Of a stretch of DNA of 64,000 bases, positions 52,512 to 60,459 are shown piece after piece; position 1 is the first letter of the stretch; the number at the start of each line of letters is the position of its first letter. Where the stretch lies: NCBI GenBank assembly GCA_904380375.1, contig CAJFID010000021.1, positions 1 through 64,000 on the forward strand, in the 5' to 3' direction. Position numbers and translations under genes: made by a program. The stretch is from Avimonas intestinalis (lineage in GTDB: Bacteria > Bacillota > Clostridia > Oscillospirales > Acutalibacteraceae). The notes under the pieces were generated by a model. It did not search any database, was not told the DNA's origin, and worked only from the letters and a program-made list of their open reading frames with translations.

Positions 52512-53483
52512 TTAGGCGGCCGCGTCGCGCAGGGCCTGCGCGTTCTGCCGCATGGCGTCAAGCCAAGCGTCCTTGTCGTCCTGCCCGCCCGCCGCCGTAT
52601 CCAGCGTCAGCACCCGGGCGTCGGCCGCACTCTGCGCGATGTAGTCGTATTCCTGCGGGTATTGGCTGTCGTATAAAAGCAGCACCGTGCCCGCTTGCTC
52701 CGCCGCCTGCTCCGCTGCCCGGATGTCCGAGGCGGACACCCCCGCATCCTCCCCGATCGACAGGGCGGCCACCGGCCGCAGGCCGAGATCCTCCGCCAAA
52801 TAGGCCAGGGAGTCGTGGAAGGTGATGCAGGCGTCGGTGGGCAGCATCCCGGCCGCCTCCTGCAATTCCCGGTATACACGGTCGATCTGATCAAGGTAGG
52901 CGCCGGCGTTGGCGGCGTAATCCTCCGCGTGGCCGGGATCCAGCGCCGCCAGCCCGTCCCGCAGGTTTTCCACCTGCTGCCGGTAGCGGGCGGGGCTGGT
53001 CCAGATGTGCTCGTTGTAGTAGACGAGCTCCTCCTCCGAGACTTCCCCGCCGGCATTGTGGTCGTGATCGTGGTCATGGCCGTGGACGTGGAGGGATTCG
53101 AGCAGGGACACCCCCTCCGACGTGTCAATGGTCACTAGATCCGGGAACTGTTCCCGCGCGCTGTCCAGGAAGCTTTCCGCCCCCGCGCCGTTGAGCAGGA
53201 GCGCGTCCGCCCCCGACAGGGTGATCATATTGTCCGGCGAAAGCTGATAATCGTGCAGGCAGCCGGTCTGGGAGGGGACGAGGTTGACGACCTGGACGCC
53301 GTCGATCCCGTCCGCTACGTTGAGCGCGGCGATGTACACAGGATAGGAGGCGGCCACCAGCCGCAGCCGTCCGTCTTCCCGTTCGGTAACCCGGGTAAAG
53401 CCGGTGACGGCGATGCAAACTGCCAGGATTGCCGCCATCAGCAGGGCGACGGCGCCGTACCGCCGCCGGTCGGATTGGGTCAT
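52512..53483 (-). CDS. znuA: Zinc-type substrate-binding protein (ZnuA-like)
   Basis: 323 residues with an N-terminal membrane helix or uncleaved signal (VALLMAAILAVCIAVTG) and no lipobox Cys. The cluster A-I fold is clear: LVAASYPVYIAALNVADG, PSQTGCLHDYQLSPDNM with the first metal His, LLLNGAGAESFLD, NEHIWTSPARY with the second, and ITFHDSLAYLAEDLGL with the third. A His/Asp loop (HVHGHDHDHDHN) near residue 133 is typical of zinc binders. First gene of the operon, behind an operator. Confidence 0.93.
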   Translation of the reverse strand: MTQSDRRRYGAVALLMAAILAVCIAVTGFTRVTEREDGRLRLVAASYPVYIAALNVADGIDGVQVVNLVPSQTGCLHDYQLSPDNMITLSGADALLLNGAGAESFLDSAREQFPDLVTIDTSEGVSLLESLHVHGHDHDHDHNAGGEVSEEELVYYNEHIWTSPARYRQQVENLRDGLAALDPGHAEDYAANAGAYLDQIDRVYRELQEAAGMLPTDACITFHDSLAYLAEDLGLRPVAALSIGEDAGVSASDIRAAEQAAEQAGTVLLLYDSQYPQEYDYIAQSAADARVLTLDTAAGGQDDKDAWLDAMRQNAQALRDAAA

Positions 53484-53533
53484 AGCCGCCGCTCCTTTCC
53501 GCGCGTTTCCAAAGAGAGGGAACCCCTCGTTTT

Positions 53534-53584
53534 ATTGCAAATGAGTTGCAATTATCAGTATACCGCGGATTCCGGCGAAGTCAA
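53534..53584 (-). promoter_or_regulatory. znuA promoter with Zur-type operator
   Basis: Minus-strand TTGACT (53579-53584) and TATACT (53557-53562), 16 bp apart. The perfect dyad ATTGCAA-N5-TTGCAAT (53534-53552) covers the expected transcription start. A Fur-family gene is divergent 130 bp away, so this is a likely site for it. Confidence 0.72.
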
Positions 53585-53614
53585 GGGGAAAATGCACGAT
53601 TCCGAACGCAGTGA

Positions 53615-53642
53615 TTGACTTTTCCAGCGGGATGGCTACAAT
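53615..53642 (+). promoter_or_regulatory. Promoter of the Fur-family gene
   Basis: TTGACT at 53615-53620 and TACAAT at 53637-53642, 16 bp apart, 36 bp before GTG 53679. Confidence 0.7.
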
Positions 53643-53678
53643 GAAAGGGAACGCATCGGAGCAAAGGGGGCGGAGGCT

Positions 53679-54167
53679 GTGCAGGATCCAAAAGGGGCGA
53701 AGCCGGGTGAGAGGCCGGCGCCGGAAAAATCCGAAAAGACCCGCAATACCCGGCAGAAGCAGCTGATCCTGGCTCTGCTGGAAGAAGCGGGCGGCCCCCT
53801 GACCGCGGGGGAAATTTATGCCCGTGCGGTGCGGCGTCAGCCCAGCCTGGCCAAATCCACCGTTTACCGCAATCTTGAGGCGATGCAGGCGCGGGGGGAA
53901 GTGGTGCGCGGACGCCTGGAAAGCGGGGAGAGCTTTTACGAGGCGGCGCACGGGCAGGGGCACCGGCATTACATGGTCTGCAAGGGCTGCAACCGGATGT
54001 TTGACCTGCCCGCCTGCCCCTTGGCCAGTATGGAGCGGGACATTGAGGAGGCCGAAGGGTTCGCGGTCACCGACCATGTGATCCAGATATACGGCTACTG
54101 CGCGGACTGCCGCCGGCGGGAGGGCGGCCCGCCCGCTTCCCCTGCGCCGGAGGGCCGGGGAACGTAA
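53679..54167 (+). CDS. Fur-family metal regulator (probable Zur)
   Basis: 162 residues. The winged helix is TRQKQLILALLEEAGGPLTAGEIY ... SLAKSTVYRNLEAMQARGEV. The metal part has HGQGHRHYMVCKGCNRMFDL, with the His cluster and first CxxC, and YGYCADCRR with the second CxxC, which together bind a structural zinc. N- and C-terminal tails are Pro-rich. Zinc sensing is inferred from the divergent znuABC operon and shared operator; a PerR or Fur role cannot be excluded. Start GTG behind AAAGGGGG; an alternative start was not seen. Confidence 0.9.
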   Translation: MQDPKGAKPGERPAPEKSEKTRNTRQKQLILALLEEAGGPLTAGEIYARAVRRQPSLAKSTVYRNLEAMQARGEVVRGRLESGESFYEAAHGQGHRHYMVCKGCNRMFDLPACPLASMERDIEEAEGFAVTDHVIQIYGYCADCRRREGGPPASPAPEGRGT

Positions 54168-54221
54168 GGGAAACCCGGCGTGCCGGCGGGGAGGGGACGC
54201 GGCGGCACGGCTCATTTTACG

Positions 54222-54267
54222 AAAAAACGTTTGCAGGCCGTTTCTCGCGGCCTGCAAACGTTTTTGT
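54222..54267 (+). terminator. Strong terminator of the Fur-family gene
   Basis: An 18-bp perfect stem (54223-54240 with 54248-54265) with A5/T5 at the base; works in either direction. Confidence 0.92.
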
Positions 54268-54396
54268 TTGAATGGAAATCGCCGCGGCGTTTGCCCGCTT
54301 TGGCCCTTTTCCCGTAAGCCGCGCCTCTCCCGCTGTCCGTCCGGCCGCCTGAGGGGACGCGCTTGCCGGAAAACGCCGGCTTTTTCATGACGTCGC

Positions 54397-55107
54397 TTAT
54401 GCCGCCGCGAGCGTCAGGCTCTCTGCTACCGTCGTCTGCTGCTCCGGGGTCAGGAGTCCTTCCTTGACCGCCAGACCTATGTATTTCCCCTGCTCCAGGT
54501 CATACGCCAAAACGGCCGGATTTTCCTGGGGTTGGCCATCCGGCATGATCTGCGCCTCGTAGGTGGCCAGGCAGGTCGCCGCGCAGGCAGTGTCGGTTTG
54601 CTTGACCGGCGTATACTGGTTATCCCAGGTGGCAGCGCTGGACATCAGCTGGTGGTAGACCGCCGCATAAAAATACTCGTCCTGCGGGGATGTCCCCTCC
54701 GGAAGTTCAATGGGGAAATTGCCCAAAAAGCCGACGCATTCGCCGTCAACCAGGATGTTTACCGGCGAATACAGCAGGTGCGGTTCGGCATCGTTGACGG
54801 GAACCAGCTCCCATTCCTGCGGCACGACCAGCTCCGCCCGGATAGGGTTGTGGTCGCGGAAAGTGACTGCCACCGCCTGAAACCCTGCGGGCGCGCCGGC
54901 GCCGGTTTCCTCCACCTGGGCGTCGTTCTCCCAGGACGGCATCGCCGGGGCCGTCATCGTTTCCGTGCCTGCCGCCTGCGCCGGCGCGGTAGTGCTTTCT
55001 CTGTTTCCGGAGGCGGTCCCCGCCGGAGACGCCGTCCCGCAGCCGGACAAAGCCGTCACAGCCGCCGCCAGCACGGCGCCGCACAGAACCTTTTTGTTCC
55101 TATTCAT
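54397..55107 (-). CDS. Lipoprotein, function unknown
   Basis: 236 residues. Signal peptide NRNKKVLCGAVLAAAVTALSGC with lipobox LSGC. A Thr/Ala-rich linker leads to a domain of about 170 residues (FQAVAVTFRDHNPIRAELVVP; PHLLYSPVNILVDGECVGFLG; VLAYDLEQGKYIGLAVKEGLL) without a recognised family. GAGGAAGGGA precedes the ATG. Last of four leftward genes for surface proteins; 138 bp after the previous one, so its transcription may be separate. Confidence 0.72.
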   Translation of the reverse strand: MNRNKKVLCGAVLAAAVTALSGCGTASPAGTASGNRESTTAPAQAAGTETMTAPAMPSWENDAQVEETGAGAPAGFQAVAVTFRDHNPIRAELVVPQEWELVPVNDAEPHLLYSPVNILVDGECVGFLGNFPIELPEGTSPQDEYFYAAVYHQLMSSAATWDNQYTPVKQTDTACAATCLATYEAQIMPDGQPQENPAVLAYDLEQGKYIGLAVKEGLLTPEQQTTVAESLTLAAA

Positions 55108-55245
55108 GAAGGACCAGTCCCTTCCTCAATTTTAATGATCTTGACCGCATGGCGGCTTTCTCGCCGAAATATGGCATACGCCAGGTCGAAGAACCTCAAA
55201 AAGCGGCCGGCAACGCCGCCCTGCGGCTGCGCAATGCCGTCGGCT

Positions 55246-56001
55246 TTATTCCTGTGAAGCCTTGCGGCGGCCACGCACGAGCTTGACGATCAGCAGGATT
55301 ACGCCGATTACCACTAGGATGGCCACGGCGGCGATCAGGAGCTTGGCGATTTCCTCCCGGGAGGTATCCTCCGCAGGGCCGGTCACCGTCCGGGCGCTCG
55401 CGCGGAATTCCCAGGAAACGGGGCTGCTTTCCGCCGACGGGTCGCCGGCATAGGAGAAGGGGCAGCGGATGGTGACGAGGTACTCCCGCGCCTCCCCAGG
55501 CTCGAGTTCCTCCACCGACAGCAGGGGCATCTGGTCCGCCAGGCCGGTATAGGGACCCTCGTACAGCAGGGAGCCGTCCTCCTGTTCGAGTGTTATCGAA
55601 AGCTGGGAAAAATAGGTCAGCGCGGCGGGATCGTCATAGGGGAGCACCGGCGTCATGGTCAGCGCCACGGCCCGCGGAGTTTCGTTGACCACCCGGAAAC
55701 GGCCGGTTTTTTCCAGCCCGCCGGGCAGGAGGGGGTGCTCCCAGAAGGCGTCCTCCTCCGGCTCGGACACAATCGCGCCCTGGCCGTCCTGTTCCACAAT
55801 CCGGTACACCTTATCCGCCGCGTCCGTTTCCGAGGCGGCGGTGGAGGCCGAAGCCGCGGCTTCTTCTCCGCCTGCGGCCGTTGTCTGCGCCGCCGTCTCC
55901 TCTGCCGCCGCGGGCAGGGCGGGGAGACAGACGGACAGCGCCAGCAGCGCCGCAAGCAGGCCGGCTGGGATGATCCGCCGCCGTTTGCACTTGGGCTTCA
56001 T
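55246..56001 (-). CDS. Exported protein with C-terminal membrane anchor, function unknown
   Basis: 251 residues. A signal peptide (IIPAGLLAALLALSVCLPALPAAA, AxA site), an Ala/Thr/Ser linker, then a beta-sandwich-like domain (FRVVNETPRAVALTMTPVLPY; SQLSITLEQEDGSLLYEGPY; LEPGEAREYLVTIRC), and a C-terminal helix (LLIAAVAILVVIGVILLIVKL) with RGRRK stop-transfer. The domain pattern resembles TasA/camelysin-like surface proteins, without a firm match. Its ATG overlaps the end of the preceding LamG gene by 4 bp, so the two are coupled. Confidence 0.73.
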   Translation of the reverse strand: MKPKCKRRRIIPAGLLAALLALSVCLPALPAAAEETAAQTTAAGGEEAAASASTAASETDAADKVYRIVEQDGQGAIVSEPEEDAFWEHPLLPGGLEKTGRFRVVNETPRAVALTMTPVLPYDDPAALTYFSQLSITLEQEDGSLLYEGPYTGLADQMPLLSVEELEPGEAREYLVTIRCPFSYAGDPSAESSPVSWEFRASARTVTGPAEDTSREEIAKLLIAAVAILVVIGVILLIVKLVRGRRKASQE

Positions 56002-57149
56002 TCCGCAGGCCCCCCTTTCCCGGATTCCTCCGCTTGCTCCCCTTTTCCCCCGCTGCGGGGAGCGCCGCCCCGGCCTGGCGCCGGCTTGCGCGAGTGGCCG
56101 CCCTTGGGCGGCTTTTTGGGCGGGGCCGGGGGCTGGTAGACGCTCAGCAGGATTGAAAGGCCGATGAAGATCACCAGCAGGACGGCGATCAGGTTCACCG
56201 TCCAGGCGGGCAGGCCGAACAGGCTCCCGCCGCTCCCCTCCTCCCGGGTGGTGGACGGGGCGGACGTCGAGGCCTCGGTCGGCTCGGTCGGAAGGGAAGG
56301 CGCCGTGGTGGACGGCATGGCCGCGCCCTCCGCCAGAGGGTCCACCCCGGCGTTCAGCAGGGCGATCTGCTCCGCGGTCATGGCGAAATCGTAGATCGCC
56401 ATATCGTCAATCCGCCCGCGGAAGGTAGGCTCCCCCTCCCAGCGCCCGGCGCCGATGGTGAGCATATTGTTGCGCATTTCCTCCACGCCCAGGATCAGCG
56501 CCTCCTCAAACCACAGGCGGCCGTCAATGTACAGCCGGATGGCCCGGCCGTCCATCGTCAGGGCGATATGGTGCCATTCGTTGAGGGCCAGGCCGTAATT
56601 TTCCGTGCCCGGTTCGGCAGGGTTCCAGGACTGCAGGTCGGTGACCTCCCCCCCGGTCCCCTGGTAGAACTGCATGAACACGCCGTCGAGCACCCGCCCC
56701 TGCTCGTCCGTGAGGGAGGAATCCCGCGCGTGAGGCATGACGGTCAGCCACAGCTCGTCGCTGTGGGAAAGGGTGAAAAGCCGCTGGGAATACATCTCCT
56801 CCTGCGCGCCGGCGTTCCCCTCCCAGTAGTACCAGCCGGCGAAGGTCATGGTGTGCATCTGGAGCTGGTTATACTCCAGCTCCAGCGCCTCGCCGGCCCC
56901 GTTGAGGGTCAGGGCCTTGCCGGTGCGGCCGTCGTCGCTCCAGGTCATCTCGGCGGCGGCAGTTTCCGCATCCGTGTGGTAATCGGAATAATAGTGGACG
57001 TAGGGGGATTCCTCCCCCGGCTCGCTGACAATCTGCAGCCGCCCGCCCGTGTAGCCCGCCAGCGCGGCGGCGCTCCAGCCGGCGCCGCACAGGGCCAGCG
57101 CCGCCGCTAAGGCCGCGCCCCGCCGGAGCCATAAAAACCGTTGCTTCAT
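55998..57149 (-). CDS. LamG-domain (concanavalin A-like) surface protein
   Basis: 383 residues. Signal peptide (LWLRRGAALAAALALCGAGWSAAALA), then a LamG/laminin-type jelly roll: GKALTLNGAGEALELEYNQL, FAGWYYWEG, FTLSHSDELWLTVMPHA, NEWHHIALTMDGRAIRLYID and FRGRIDDMAIYDFAMTAEQIA, the standard motifs. A Thr/Ser/Pro stalk, one membrane helix (VNLIAVLLVIFIGLSILLSVY) and a Gly/Lys/Pro-rich cytoplasmic tail end it. Such domains bind sugars or proteins at the surface. 53 bp after the mini-protein gene. Confidence 0.86.
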   Translation of the reverse strand: MKQRFLWLRRGAALAAALALCGAGWSAAALAGYTGGRLQIVSEPGEESPYVHYYSDYHTDAETAAAEMTWSDDGRTGKALTLNGAGEALELEYNQLQMHTMTFAGWYYWEGNAGAQEEMYSQRLFTLSHSDELWLTVMPHARDSSLTDEQGRVLDGVFMQFYQGTGGEVTDLQSWNPAEPGTENYGLALNEWHHIALTMDGRAIRLYIDGRLWFEEALILGVEEMRNNMLTIGAGRWEGEPTFRGRIDDMAIYDFAMTAEQIALLNAGVDPLAEGAAMPSTTAPSLPTEPTEASTSAPSTTREEGSGGSLFGLPAWTVNLIAVLLVIFIGLSILLSVYQPPAPPKKPPKGGHSRKPAPGRGGAPRSGGKGEQAEESGKGGPAE

Positions 57150-57202
57150 CTGTCTGCCCGTGCCTTTCCCATGGATTTGCCGCGCTTGCTGCGCGGCGGC
57201 CC

Positions 57203-57400
57203 CTATTTCTTGCGCTTGGTCAGGATGGTGAGGACCACTACCGCGGCCAGCAGCACCACCGCTGCGCCGGCGACGATAAACGGCAGGGGATTGGTCGGTT
57301 CCCCGGTCGCGGGGGAGGCGCCCTCCGCCGCCGCGCGAAGGCCGGCCGCGGCCGCCGTCAGCAGGGTTGCCAGCCCGTATTGCACGCTTTTTTTCTTCAT
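57203..57400 (-). CDS. Mini surface protein with sortase-signal-like C-terminus (65 residues)
   Basis: A signal-like N-terminus (KKKSVQYGLATLLTAAAAGLRAAAEG) is followed almost at once by SPATG, a 21-residue hydrophobic helix (LPFIVAGAAVVLLAAVVVLTI) and TKRKK. This is the exact layout of a sortase sorting signal, and SPxTG resembles the (S/N)PxTG class used by some clostridial sortases. After cleavage and anchoring only a few residues would remain, which is odd. AAAGGGG precedes ATG 57400. First gene of the surface cluster. Confidence 0.68.
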   Translation of the reverse strand: MKKKSVQYGLATLLTAAAAGLRAAAEGASPATGEPTNPLPFIVAGAAVVLLAAVVVLTILTKRKK

Positions 57401-57494
57401 CAAGGATCTGCCCCTTTCATCCGCTTTGACTCGGCAGCCCGGGCGCTCCCGCCCGGCGGGAGGGTTCCTAACCCTTGGCCGAAAAGTTTCTTTC

Positions 57495-57523
57495 AGTATA
57501 CGCGGTTTTTGGGCGGAATTCAA
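57495..57523 (-). promoter_or_regulatory. Promoter of the surface-protein cluster
   Basis: Minus-strand TTGAAT (57518-57523) and TATACT (57495-57500), 17 bp apart, about 95 bp before the mini-protein start. Confidence 0.72.
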
Positions 57524-57607
57524 CCGGTCGGGCAGAATTCGGCCTGGGGGAAAGGGAGCGGGAAAACCGGCCACCGCGCGGAAAAACCGGCGATGTGCGG
57601 ATAGCTC

Positions 57608-57636
57608 TTGCGGAGACGGGGAAAAAACGGTACAAT
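57608..57636 (+). promoter_or_regulatory. Promoter of purB
   Basis: TTGCGG at 57608-57613 and TACAAT at 57631-57636, 17 bp apart. It is divergent from the surface cluster promoter. No purine riboswitch was recognised in the 85-nt leader. Confidence 0.65.
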
Positions 57637-57730
57637 GGAAAGCAAAGAGCCGTACCGGCCAACCCGCCCGGAGCCGGGGAGCGATCCCGTCCGGGGCGGG
57701 GAATCCAAAAACAAGGAATGGTGGACGCCC

Positions 57731-59161
57731 ATGCCCAGTACCTATGAATCGCCCTTTGCCTCCCGCTATGCCAGCCCGGAGATGCAGTACCTTTTCTCCC
57801 CGGACAACAAATTCCGCACCTGGCGCAGGCTTTGGATCGCCTTGGCGGAAACCGAGCAGGAGCTCGGCCTGCCGATCACCGACGAGCAGATCGCGGAGCT
57901 GAAAGCCCACGCCGACGACATCAACTACGACGTGGCGGCCGCCCGGGAAAAGGAGGTGCGCCACGATGTCATGGCCCATGTCTACGCCTACGGGCAGCAG
58001 TGCCCGAAGGCCAAGGGGATCATCCATCTCGGCGCGACGAGCTGCTACGTCGGGGACAACACCGACCTGATCATTATGTACGACGCGCTGCGGCTGGTGC
58101 TCAAAAAGCTGGTGAGCGCGGTGGAGCTGCTGGGACGGTTCGCCGAGGAATGCAAGGCCCTGCCCACCCTGGCCTTCACCCATTTCCAGCCCGCCCAGCC
58201 CACCACGGTGGGCAAGCGCGCCACCCTGTGGACGCAGGAGTTCCTGATGGACATTGAGGAGGTCGAGTACCGCCTGGCCGGCGCCAAGCTGCTCGGCTGC
58301 AAGGGCACCACCGGCACCCAGGCCAGCTTCCTGGAGCTGTTTGAGGGCGACCACGCCAAGTGCCGGGAGCTCGACCGGCGGATCGCCGAAAAAATGGGGT
58401 ACCAGGCCTGCTTCGCCGTCTCCGGCCAGACCTACCCCCGCAAGCTGGATTCCATGATCCTGTCCACCCTCTCCGGCATCGCCCAAAGCGCCGCGAAGTT
58501 CTCGAACGACATCCGGCTGCTCCAGCACCTCAAGGAGGTGGAGGAGCCGTTTGAAAAGCACCAGATCGGCTCCTCCGCCATGGCCTACAAGCGCAACCCG
58601 ATGCGCAGCGAGCGGATCGCCGCCCTGGCCCGGTACGTCGTCGCCGATTCCCTGAACCCGGCGATGACCGCTTCGACCCAGTGGTTTGAGCGGACGCTGG
58701 ACGATTCCGCCAACAAGCGCATCAGCGTGGCGGAGGGCTTCCTGGCGGTCGACGCGATCCTTTCCCTGGTCATCAACGTGGTGGACGGCCTGGTGGTCAA
58801 CACCGCGGTGATTGACCGCGACCTGCGGCGGGAGCTGCCCTTTATGGCGACCGAGAACATCATGATGGACTGCGTCAAGCGGGGCGGCGACCGGCAGGAG
58901 CTGCACGAGCGCATCCGCGTCCATTCTATGGAGGCGGCCCGCCGCGTCAAGCAGGGGGACGGGGTCAACGACCTGCTTGAGCGGATCGCGGGCGACCCGG
59001 CCTTCGGCGTCACCCTGGCCGACCTTCAAGACGTGCTGGAGCCGTCCCGCTACGTCGGCCGCGCGCCGGAGCAGACGGCCGAATTCCTGCAGGAGCAGGT
59101 GGCCCCGGTGCTGGAGCGCCACGCGGACATGCGGGGCGTCAAGGTGGAAATCAACGTGTAA
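57731..59161 (+). CDS. purB: Adenylosuccinate lyase
   Basis: Splits SAICAR to AICAR and adenylosuccinate to AMP, with release of fumarate. 476 residues: HDVMAHVYAYG, HLGATSCYVGDNTD, THFQPAQPTTVGKRATLW, KGTTGTQASFLELF, and the signature SSAMAYKRNPMRSERI. ATG 57731 gives the family start; only AAGGA at 13 bp or GGTGG precedes it, so initiation may be moderate. purA lies 1.3 kb downstream on the same strand and uses purB's substrate as product. Confidence 0.95.
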   Translation: MPSTYESPFASRYASPEMQYLFSPDNKFRTWRRLWIALAETEQELGLPITDEQIAELKAHADDINYDVAAAREKEVRHDVMAHVYAYGQQCPKAKGIIHLGATSCYVGDNTDLIIMYDALRLVLKKLVSAVELLGRFAEECKALPTLAFTHFQPAQPTTVGKRATLWTQEFLMDIEEVEYRLAGAKLLGCKGTTGTQASFLELFEGDHAKCRELDRRIAEKMGYQACFAVSGQTYPRKLDSMILSTLSGIAQSAAKFSNDIRLLQHLKEVEEPFEKHQIGSSAMAYKRNPMRSERIAALARYVVADSLNPAMTASTQWFERTLDDSANKRISVAEGFLAVDAILSLVINVVDGLVVNTAVIDRDLRRELPFMATENIMMDCVKRGGDRQELHERIRVHSMEAARRVKQGDGVNDLLERIAGDPAFGVTLADLQDVLEPSRYVGRAPEQTAEFLQEQVAPVLERHADMRGVKVEINV

Positions 59162-59242
59162 GGCCGCCGGGCATTCCGCATCCCCGGGAAAGGGGGCCGC
59201 GGCTTCCCGGCCGGTCCGCCCAAAACCGAGGGGCAGCAAGGA

Positions 59243-59274
59243 GGAGCCGTGCGTGCTTTCGCGCGGCTCCTTTT
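59243..59274 (+). terminator. Terminator of purB
   Basis: GGAGCCGTGCG pairs with CGCGCGGCTCC (one G-T pair), loop TGCTTT, then TTTT. Confidence 0.85.
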
Positions 59275-59314
59275 GGTTTCCCCCGGCGGCGAGATCCCGC
59301 GAAGGAGGGCGCTT

Positions 59315-60268
59315 ATGAGCGCAAACCATATCAGCCTCGAACTTTACCGCGTCTTTGATACCGTCGCCCGCTGCCGGAGCGTCACCCTGGCGGCCGGCGA
59401 GCTCTACCTCTCCCAGCCGGCGGTAAGCCGCAGCATCCGGCAGCTTGAGCAGGCGATGGGCTGCCGGCTCTTCCTGCGCACCCCGAAGGGGGTGGCCCTG
59501 ACCAGCGAGGGGGAGGCTTTGTATGCGCATGTATCCGCCGGCCTCGCCCAGTTCCGGCTGGGGGAGCGGGAGGTGCGGGAGCGCCGCAACCTTGAGGCCG
59601 GCGAGATCCGGGTCGGGGCCAGCGACATGACCCTGCGCTTTTTCCTCCTGCCCCACCTGGAACGCTTCCACACCCTGTACCCCCGGATCAAGATCAGCGT
59701 GACCAACGGCCCGACCCCCGAAACCCTGCGCGCCCTGGAACAGCGGACCATCGACTTCGGGGTGGTCAGCCAGCCCGTCGCGCAGGACGGCGGCCCTGCC
59801 GCTGTGCCTGTGCCCGGGGCGGCCAGCCCCGCGGGGAAATTGGCCGAGCGGTTCACCTTTACCCCGGTCGGCCGGGTGCAGGACATCCTGATCGCCGGCC
59901 CGCGGTTTGCCGAGCTGGCCCGCCGCACCCTGCCCCTGCGGGAGCTGGAAACCCTCCCTTTGATCTTCCTTGAAAAGAACACCAGCACCCGGCGGTACCT
60001 GGACGGCTTTTTTGCCGCCGCGGGGCTGCATCCCCAGCCGGAGTTTGAGCTGGCCACCAGCGACCTGATCGTCCGCTTTGTCCAGCGCAACCTCGGCGTC
60101 GGCTGCGTGGTCGAGGATTTCGCGGCGGAAGCGCTCCAAAACGGGACGGCCCTCCGGCTGATGCCGGACGCCCCCATCCCGCCCCGCCCGCTCTGCGTGG
60201 TGCAGAGCGGGCAGCCGGTTTCCCAGGCGGCCCAGCGGCTGCTGGAGCTGCTTCTGCCGAGTACATAA
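59315..60268 (+). CDS. LysR family transcriptional regulator
   Basis: 317 residues. Helix-turn-helix ELYRVFDTVARCRSVTLAAGELYLSQPAVSRSIRQLEQAMG, seen as VARCRSVTLAAGELYLSQ then PAVSRSIRQLEQ, followed by the periplasmic-binding-type effector domain (GEIRVGASDMTLRFFLLPHLE; IKISVTNGPTP; LPLIFLEKNTSTRRYLDGFF). The ligand is unknown. GAAGGAGG precedes ATG 59315. It lies between purB and purA, but the terminator before it and the promoter after it suggest it is independent; whether it controls purine genes cannot be told. Confidence 0.92.
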   Translation: MSANHISLELYRVFDTVARCRSVTLAAGELYLSQPAVSRSIRQLEQAMGCRLFLRTPKGVALTSEGEALYAHVSAGLAQFRLGEREVRERRNLEAGEIRVGASDMTLRFFLLPHLERFHTLYPRIKISVTNGPTPETLRALEQRTIDFGVVSQPVAQDGGPAAVPVPGAASPAGKLAERFTFTPVGRVQDILIAGPRFAELARRTLPLRELETLPLIFLEKNTSTRRYLDGFFAAAGLHPQPEFELATSDLIVRFVQRNLGVGCVVEDFAAEALQNGTALRLMPDAPIPPRPLCVVQSGQPVSQAAQRLLELLLPST

Positions 60269-60301
60269 CAATATTTTATGGAGTTTATGCACAATATGTA
60301 T

Positions 60302-60330
60302 TTTACTTATGCCTTTCTTTGTGATACACT
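60302..60330 (+). promoter_or_regulatory. Promoter of purA
   Basis: TTTACT at 60302-60307 and TACACT at 60325-60330, 17 bp apart; leader about 120 nt. Confidence 0.65.
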
Positions 60331-60459
60331 AGGGGACGGCTGGGACGGGGCGGGCCTATCGCCCGCCGGCCGTCCTTTGCAGCGCGGCGGGAGGAACCGG
60401 GACACCGCTTTCCCGCCGCCGTGAAGGCCGCTAAGAACGAGAAAGGAATGGTTATACTC

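Noticed and set aside
57203..60292. A 1029-codon leftward frame across purB and the LysR gene
   Set aside because: Only its last 66 codons are a real gene (the mini surface protein, which has its own ribosome site and promoter). The rest is antisense to purB and LysR.
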